Assembly (NCBI GenBank): GCA_032173965.1
Contig: JAVUNC010000025.1
Coordinates: forward strand, 14,646,001-14,710,000
Length of the DNA: 64,000 nucleotides
Direction of reading: 5' to 3'
Source: Sitta carolinensis
Lineage: Eukaryota; Chordata; Aves; Passeriformes; Sittidae
Under the pieces are notes generated by a model. That model saw nothing but the letters and a program-made list of their open reading frames with translations, was not told where the DNA came from and did not search any database. Shown piece by piece: positions 51,501 to 64,000 of the stretch. Position 1 is the first letter of the stretch. Every line of letters begins with the position of its first letter. Made by a program: the position numbers and the translations under genes.

Positions 51501-52948
51501 TTCTAGCAGATGTCCACTCCCTCAGAGGAGAGACTGAACTAGATGATTTTCCAACCCAAACCATTTTGAGACTATGATTTTCTTGAATAAACCCAATACA
51601 GTATTTAGTCTCTCTCTACGAAGATCTCAAAACATGCCTTCAGCTCTTTATCTTCTCTCCTTTGTTCATGTTTTTATCGACTCTTCTTAAAGCACAGACA
51701 CTAAACAAAATTCCAGCTGCAGCCCCATTAATGTAATAACTACAGAGGCATAGTCTCTAATCCTCCTGAATATTCCTTCCACATCCATCTAAGAGTTGCA
51801 CAGCCCTGCCCAGTAGAGGCACCTTAGAGGCAGCTGACTATTTTATGATGGCTCCAAGATACTCACTGTTTTTCATAAGGTAGTCCTCTGTACCACTGAC
51901 ACAGATCTGCATGTTCTTCTCACAGCTATATGAAAGAGTGTTTGTGTGGGAATGAAATGGTTTTGCTAACTACTGCTCTAATTTCAAGGCAGTTGTCTGT
52001 TACTTAACAGAAATAAACTAGTCCACAAGATCCACAAGAGGTGGTAGCTGTGCCATACAGGAAAAAGGAAAATTTCAATGTAAGATAGAATTTAGGACCA
52101 CCACAAAACAAGAAATATGAGAGAGTACTAGTAAAAGCATAAAAAAACACCTTCAACCACTCGATATGACTAGAGATTGCTGAGATTTTATGAAACAACT
52201 GGGGTTTTATAGAAAAGACAGATTAACCTGAAAATGGAACGTTTCCATGATGCATACACTGGTTTCAGCAAAATTTTTGTCAGGAAAGATTTCTAAGGCC
52301 CAGGACATAATTACTGCATAGAACCACCTACAAAGCATCCACCCTCATTCAGGTGGAGAAGCAGCCACCAGGTAAAGGACTCTTGCCTCTTTTCCAGAGC
52401 AACCCAGCCTCCATACCCACTGTGTTACAAGAGGAAGTTACATTTGCTTCTCCCATACCCCATGTTACTACTCCTATGCTCTCAACTACTACTACAATTA
52501 TCCAGAATATTTTCTGGGTAATAATTTTTCTCATTTTTAATAGAAATGATCTGATATGAAATAAAACCACATGCTAGACACACATTTTTTAATTAAAGAG
52601 AATGCTAGCAAATTTTTATTGTGGGAGCCACATTGAAGTAAAAAGGACACAGAGGGATATTACACTGAACCAGTGCAGACAGGGATGCACAAACACTGAA
52701 CTGTTTCTCTCTAAATGCTTTTGGCATTCAACACATTTTAACCAGCTGTGTCTGTAGATCTACAGTAGATAGTCCCTGACAGTATTTATTACCTCTGGGT
52801 TTCTGAATAGAATTAATTAATGTGAGATGTGCATCCCTGTTAATGTACATGCAAATTCTAAAATTAAAAATCTGTATTTTCAGACAAATTTGTAAAGCAC
52901 TCTTGCTTTTTCCCTTGACCAAGCTATAAACTATGCACATTTACTCAC
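48555..52948 (-). other. PDE10A: PDE10A last intron, about 4.4 kb
   Basis: GT-AG intron before the terminal exon. It contains a CR1 fragment at 51394-51580 in antisense orientation. Sequence at 51590-51950 may be an older, degraded repeat but I could not assign it. The remainder is unique. Confidence 0.9.
51394..51580 (+). mobile_element. CR1 LINE fragment (3' end)
   Basis: Forward-oriented CR1: TTACTGTGAGGCTGGTGAGG, then TGCCCAGAGAAGCTGTGGAT, CTGAACTAGATGATTTTCCA and a tail ending CCATTTTGAGACTATGATTT. Order and tail are typical of avian CR1. It is antisense to PDE10A. Confidence 0.88.
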
Positions 52949-53037
52949 CTGCATGCTCGGAGTAGTGGCCCAGTTGGAGGAAAGATCTGTGCAAGGGTGG
53001 TGTAACATGGGATGGCTACAGCATTGTAGAACCCAAT
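52949..53037 (-). CDS. PDE10A: PDE10A coding exon, substrate-pocket [15 protein letters not shown]
   Basis: This 89-nt exon encodes [17 protein letters not shown], then [12 protein letters not shown], plus two bases of an Arg codon. It continues the PQGQ end of the upstream exon. The Phe of GFYN corresponds to the hydrophobic-clamp residue of the PDE10A nucleotide pocket (F729 in human, from memory). Ile replaces the Leu of mammals right after the invariant Gln. The acceptor is TTTTTCATAG and the donor GCATGCAG/GTGAGT. Length and phase are exact, so the frame damage in the preceding exon is local and not compensated here. Confidence 0.96.
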
Positions 53038-55103
53038 CTATGAAAAACAAGAATGAAAAAAAAAATAGTTAAATAGTTGCCAAACTACAGCACTGGAAGC
53101 TAACAACAGCTCAAAGCTCTTTACTTAATTACTACTTAGTTGCTCACACTCCTGCATCTCTTTTTAATATCCAAATACTTTAAAATAAGCAGCAACAGTG
53201 AAATCTTTGGTAATTACATGCTGCTTACATGCCGTTTTTAAATGACTGATATGGCTGTTTCAAGAAGGGTTTTCTACAGAACCTTTTATTATTCAATTGA
53301 TTCATTTCTTTGTTCAGCATTTGTCTACCTGGTTGGTGCCAGCATTGGCAGGAAGTAGGAGATGTTAGAGACATTTCTGCAAACATTATTCATGTGATGA
53401 TTTTATTTTTTTTAAAAAGGAAGGTTGTGCAGCCTCACAGAATATGGTCAGATTATGGATTGTTCTCATGTCCTCCAGGGTATGGATTGCATAGCTCAAT
53501 GTGCTTAAAATGCTGGGGGTTTTGCACATTTGTGAATGGTGTGCAGTGTGATCAATGACTGGTTTGCAGTTGCTTCTCATGTATGCAGTTCAATAATATA
53601 TTCTTACCATTATTATATTTAGGGAACACCAAATGAGCACATTTTTAATGATATCTGACTCATACAGGCTTAGGGGCCTGTGACAGCTACAATGTCACAG
53701 CTGAACTGCCATGACATGAAGAAATTTTTAGAAAATGATACTTATATATTATCAAGGATGACAGATTGCATTCAGATTCCTTCTAACATCACTCACTTAT
53801 CCCAGACTCTTATGACAGCTACAATAGTGCACTATGATCCCTTCCTTTGGGCAGAATTTTAAAATGCCTTTTAGTGAAATACTATGCATTGTACCATGAC
53901 CAAAGCATTTGATATTATCTCTTTTTTTAATAGTCCAAACTTTGATCCTTATTCATAAATTGAAGAGCAACTCTTATCTTCATCAATACAGAGATTCCTC
54001 CCATACTGCTATGTAACCAAGTCATCTGTGTAATTCAAATAAAAATAAGATACCTTTTCTGAGCTGTGAACCCAACACTCTAAGATGAAGCACTTACAGT
54101 ACAACCACCAGAAAGAAACTGCAGCTGGTTAGAAGGCAAGGCTACATCCAGATGTGAGGTCTGCTCATCCACACTATTTCACATACTGCCTTATTTTCTT
54201 CCAGTTTGTTCTGGATTTTTGCTTTTCTTCCTGTTTGCTAGTTTTCAAGGGGGACTCTTATTTCAGTGGAAAAAGGAGATTACTCTTTAATTGTCAAAAA
54301 CTAAACCAGGACATTAGATCTGGTCACCCTGTAGACCTTCTGGCTCAATGAAAATCACAGAACCAAGGAATACGATGAGTTGGAAGGGACCCTCAGGAAC
54401 CATCGAGTCCAGCTGTGCACAGCACCATCCCCAGGAGTCACACCCTGTGCCTGAGAGCATTCTCCAAACCCTTGAGCTCTGCAGGTTTGGGGCTGTGAGC
54501 ACCTGGAGCCGTTCCAGTGCCCAGACACCCTCTGGGGGAAGAACCTTTTCCCAATATCCATCCTCAACCTGCCCTGGCACAGCTTCAGGTGATTCCCTCA
54601 GGTTCTCTCTGGTCACCACAGAGCAGAGATCAGTGCCTGCCCCTCTTCCCCTCAAGGAATTGCAACTGCAGTGAGGGCTCCCCTCAGCCTCCTCTTCTCC
54701 AGGATGAACAGACCAGGTGCCCTCAGCTGCTCCACCTTCATCTTCCCCCCCACATCCTCCTCACCCTCTTTTGGACACCAGCTAAGGGCTGGAACAACCA
54801 GTTACTAAGATAAAAAGCATTACTGACACTTGTAAAAATTCAAGGTGATAGTGGTCTTAGCTAGAGCTACAAGTACAAGAAAGGAAGAAGTGATGACAGC
54901 AAAGAGCACATTGTCATTTAAGCAAAAATTTGAAAACAAGTTTTCCACTGCTGCTTTAGGAGTAACACCATTGCACGTGGAACATAGAATTCAGCGGTCT
55001 GAATAACCCAATTTCAAAAGCAATATTCACTAATACATGAAATGTTTTATTCCATACATGTTTTATGTATAAACAAATACCATTTTATTCTGAGAGTTCA
55101 TAC
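53038..55103 (-). other. PDE10A: PDE10A intron, about 2.07 kb, with a CR1 insertion
   Basis: GT-AG intron containing a CR1 fragment at 54353-54785 in the same orientation as the gene. The rest is unique sequence with nothing further recognised. Confidence 0.92.
54353..54785 (-). mobile_element. CR1 LINE fragment (3' end)
   Basis: It begins with the reversed CR1 3' tail (AATCACAGAACCAAGGAAT) and continues through GTTGGAAGGGACCCTCAGGA, CCCAATATCCATCCTCAACC and CTTCTCCAGGATGAACAGAC, the expected order for a reverse-oriented avian CR1 3' untranslated/ORF2-end region. It is relatively well preserved, so among the younger copies here. Open frames in it are CR1 by-products. Confidence 0.88.
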
Positions 55104-55185
55104 CTGACCCTGAGGGACTTCATCTTTCTTATCTCTGTCCATCATAGGAATAGGTTGAATACCTGTTTTCTTCATTTCATCACCC
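55104..55185 (-). CDS. PDE10A: PDE10A coding exon carrying a one-base frameshift
   Basis: Expected product: GDEMKKTGIQPIPMM followed by DRDKKDEVPQGQ, 27 codons or 81 nt. The exon is 82 nt. After the two Met codons the minus strand reads GGG where GGAC should give G/GAC, so the frame slips and reads Gly-Gln-Arg-stop (TAA). The extra base is one of the three C's spanning 55139-55141 on the + strand. Both splice sites look normal (acceptor CTCTAG, donor CAG/GTATGA), and the neighbouring exons need an 81-nt exon to stay in frame. The last codon encodes the invariant purine-binding glutamine (Q726 in human), which the shift would remove. The gene identity is certain. Whether the indel is real or an assembly error is not known; the rest of the gene looks under normal constraint, so error is likelier. 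Confidence 0.93.
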
Positions 55186-58056
<2,871 letters not shown>

Positions 58057-58229
58057 CTGTGTGTTTGGTTCTTCAGATTTAATGCTCCTGTCTGATGCAG
58101 CTCCTCAAGCTGCTTTCTGTTTCCAAAGTACAGGGCAAGGTCTGTGGCAATGATGGCTTTCCGGATGATCTCGAGTACTTGCTCATATTCACTGGAGCTC
58201 AGATTGGAGAAGACATTGTGCCCTTCCAG
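58057..58229 (-). CDS. PDE10A: PDE10A coding exon, catalytic-domain helices
   Basis: This 173-nt exon translates from [19 protein letters not shown] through [18 protein letters not shown] to LKNQTH plus the first two bases of an Arg codon. It matches the PDE10A segment that follows the HD-motif exon; the LEGHN start joins directly to the SILQ end of the upstream exon. [15 protein letters not shown] is the conserved PDE helix region. The acceptor reads TTTTTCATAG and the donor CAG/GTAAAG on the minus strand. It starts in phase 0 and ends after two codon bases, completed by the A that opens exon 57022-56911. No internal stop or frame problem. Confidence 0.96.
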
Positions 58230-61538
<3,309 letters not shown>

Positions 61539-64000
61539 CTAAAAAAAGAAAAATAAAAATTGACACAAGCATGAAAAGCAAGATGTATTTCCTGCCCCTA
61601 GATGTCACTCTCTGCTCAAAATACTGCAGAAGTTGCAGTGTGCTGACACTGCCTTCAAACTGCACGTGTAGAAACATCCTCAAAAATGAGAGACATGACA
61701 GTAAGGATGTGTGGAATTAAAATTCTTGGTCCAATTGTAGTTCTACTCTGCATTTCAAATTCATTGCTGGACGGTAACGTACTATTGGACGGACTGTGCT
61801 TCAGAAGAAATCTGCATTTTAAACAGCCTGGATATCCACTGAATCCTTACCATGTTTATTAAAGCAAAAAGAAGCAAAGGCATTGAGGGAGAAGAAATAA
61901 ATATTCAAGATGTATGATCTGCTGGTCAGTGCAGATCTGCCTCTGCAATGCTCCTAGAGATGCTAACCAAATCTCCGAGTGTTTTTTTTTTTCCTAGGGA
62001 GTCACTAACATGAGTCACAAATGCTGACAATGCAATGGTAAAGAAATAAAGACAGTAAGTGGGTTTTTAATATAAATTAATCCTTAATATCCTGAAGAAA
62101 TGGAGTCCCTGAAATCTCTCTTTTAAAAGGCTTTCACAGGGCTTATGTGTTTGGAAAAAAAATTCGTTAATGGTAATGCGTGTCACTGTTGGAATGAAGC
62201 ATCATGAAAATTTTTTCAGAGACCCAATAGCTTTGTCTTATAACTGGTTCTGATGAGTGTTCAGTAAACAAAGATAAGGCTACAAAATGAAGCAGAAAAG
62301 AATATTGATTAGCCATCTATTAAGTGCACAACATCCAACCTGGATACTACACTACGAGATTCACCAGTCTGTGGAAAAACTGCAATGATGCAATTAGAAA
62401 TACTATCACAAATATGCAAATACAAATACATCACGTGCAGAAATAGGGCTGTAGCAACCCTAACTGTATTGCTGATTTTGAGACATTCACTCCTATTTTG
62501 AACGATGTCTCTTCAGTATTGTATCTTGTGAGGTGTATTTTTGAAAAGCACATCAAAAAGTCCAGGTGAGGCAGCTGCACGTGTCCACGCAGATCCTGGG
62601 CTGAGGTGGAACCCTGAGGAATGTGACACACTGCTCTGTCACCTGAAGTGGTGCAGGAATACCTTGTCCCAGCCCCAGGTCTCAGGAACTCATTCCTGCC
62701 TCAGTCCTTCAGGATTATACAATGCCTAATAACAGTGCCCTTGCCCTTGTACCTATTTTCCCTGCTTGGATCCCAATTCTTGAACCACTGCATTTTTCTC
62801 TATTTTTCTCCAGATCGGTGTCTCCTTTACAGTGTTTTATACTTCTCCTCCCATCTCTAATTTTACTGAGGTTTGTGTCAGCATCCCTCACCTGAGGTCA
62901 GCCCATTCCTAGATCCCCAAACCTTCTCTCAGTAGTTTCCTGTATTCTTGTTGGATTCATCTCCAGTATCAAGAAAGGAGACTGCTGAAAAGAGCTGGAA
63001 TATGGACTGGGATAAGACTCAAACAGAGGAAGGCTGGCTGGAGTTTACAGGGGAAAAAGACTCTTCCCATATCTCTTAACAGCTGTCTCTTTTGCTCTCC
63101 CTTTTTTTCTTTCTCTGCATCTCCAAAGAGATGGGACTTACTACTTAGTACTGAATGTTATCAGAGCTTTAAAAATTCTCTGAAGCTGTAGAAAAAAAAC
63201 CACAGATTTTTGTTGTTAAAATAATACTGATTTTTTTTCTTTCAAACTTGTATAGCTTGGCCAAATTTCAGCATATGCCTGGCATATGCCACTTTGCATT
63301 TCAGTGTCAATTTTCAAGTCTCCGTTTTACAGCAGGATAAACTAGACCTTTTCAAACAAAAGTTCACCAAGTTTCATTTTACTCTTATACAATGAATCAA
63401 TCTGATTCTACTAGCATGTCTTTTTTAAAGAGCCAAACAATTGTGCCTGAAATTTCCCCAAATGAATCACCTTGAGAAAGTTAATAGAGCCTGGAAAATC
63501 ACAGCCCAAATGAATAATATTTGGCAGAGTCATACACAACTGAAAACAGGTTCTCCGAGTCAGAAGTTTCATGTAACATTAATAAGAGACAGCACACCCT
63601 ATTGTACCTACCATAATTCAGAAGAAAAAAAAAGTGACAGTTCTCTATATTAATGTGTTTTAACACATTAATATAGAAACTTAACATTCTAAGCCTTCCA
63701 TTTTACTAGTTTCCACTTAGTGATCAGCTTAATATTTGGCTCTTCTCCTTTACTGACATATGTCAGCCATTTCTGCAATCCCCGTTCTCCCATTAAGGAT
63801 CTCTCAGATCTCACAGGATTCAAGATCCAGGGTGTTTCCCTCCCTCACAACAGATCTGACAGTTAGTGAAATAATTATAGACTGTGGTTGTAAGTGGGCA
63901 GGGACAATCCCAAAACTTAGATATGGAATAACGGCAAATCTACCACTGCTTTTTAAGGGGCAGTCCTGAAAACAACTAGGATTAGGAATAGGATTAGGAT
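61539..64000 (-). other. PDE10A: PDE10A intron (partial, runs off the window)
   Basis: No further exon is visible between the HD-motif exon and the window end; I looked for the preceding PDE10A segment (GLFTDLE region) in minus sense and did not find it. It holds a near-perfect palindrome at 63644-63677 and a short GGATTA-type repeat at the very end. No clear transposon was recognised. Confidence 0.8.
63644..63677. repeat. Palindrome with 16-bp arms and 2-bp centre
   Basis: TCTATATTAATGTGTT at 63644-63659 is exactly reverse-complemented at 63662-63677, separated by TT. It is AT-rich and can form a hairpin or cruciform. It lies in a PDE10A intron. Confidence 0.95.

Noticed and set aside
51590..51950. 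Sequence after the CR1 copy that looks like a further old repeat.
   Set aside because: Could not be matched to a specific family by eye, so not annotated as a mobile element.
54314..54674. Overlapping open frames of more than 100 codons on both strands.
   Set aside because: They coincide with the CR1 copy inside a PDE10A intron.

Overview
This window looks like a piece of a bird chromosome, probably a passerine. It is AT-rich, intron-containing DNA with no bacterial-type gene packing. The dispersed repeats are CR1 LINE fragments of the avian type, and there are one or two LTR-retrovirus remnants. The only protein-coding gene I can recognise is the 3' end of PDE10A (cAMP/cGMP phosphodiesterase 10A), on the minus strand. 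Its last six coding exons lie between 61538 and 48437, and transcription runs from high to low coordinates. The 5' part of the gene lies beyond 64000.

PDE10A (about 44-64 kb). The exons, in transcript order, are 61538-61383, 58229-58057, 57022-56911, 55185-55104, 53037-52949 and 48554-48437. All internal junctions are GT-AG. Together they encode the catalytic domain from just before the HDxxH metal motif to the stop codon, followed by a 3' UTR of several kb. Five exons are intact and in phase. The exon 55185-55104 is 82 nt where the reading frame needs 81. One extra G (C on the + strand) after the Met-Met codons shifts the frame and brings in a stop three codons later. As written, this removes the invariant substrate-binding glutamine and the C-terminus. 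An assembly or base-call error is the first suspicion, but a real null allele cannot be excluded from sequence alone.

Non-genic part (about 1-44 kb). Downstream of PDE10A I find no convincing coding exon. The block holds CR1 fragments (936-1270, 15886-16150, 22470-22619, about 36440-36755), a solo-LTR candidate (36134-36410, TGATG...CATCA termini), a weaker LTR-like element (27141-27409), many microsatellites and homopolymers, and several A-rich tracts interrupted by C. There are also AT-rich unique stretches with clustered homeodomain/POU-like motifs (around 6630-6850, 13540-13720, 20060-20330, 29790-29840) that look like candidate conserved regulatory elements. This matches the gene-poor side of PDE10A known in other vertebrates.

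Other structural points: a perfect 38-bp inverted repeat with a 180-bp spacer in a PDE10A intron (57215-57470), a near-perfect 34-bp palindrome (63644-63677), and a T17/A39 homopolymer pair in the presumed 3' UTR (46408-46557). I found no prokaryote-like system, CRISPR array, tRNA, rRNA or recognisable microRNA hairpin. All exon calls come from manual reverse-complement translation and remembered PDE10A protein sequence; no alignment was run.
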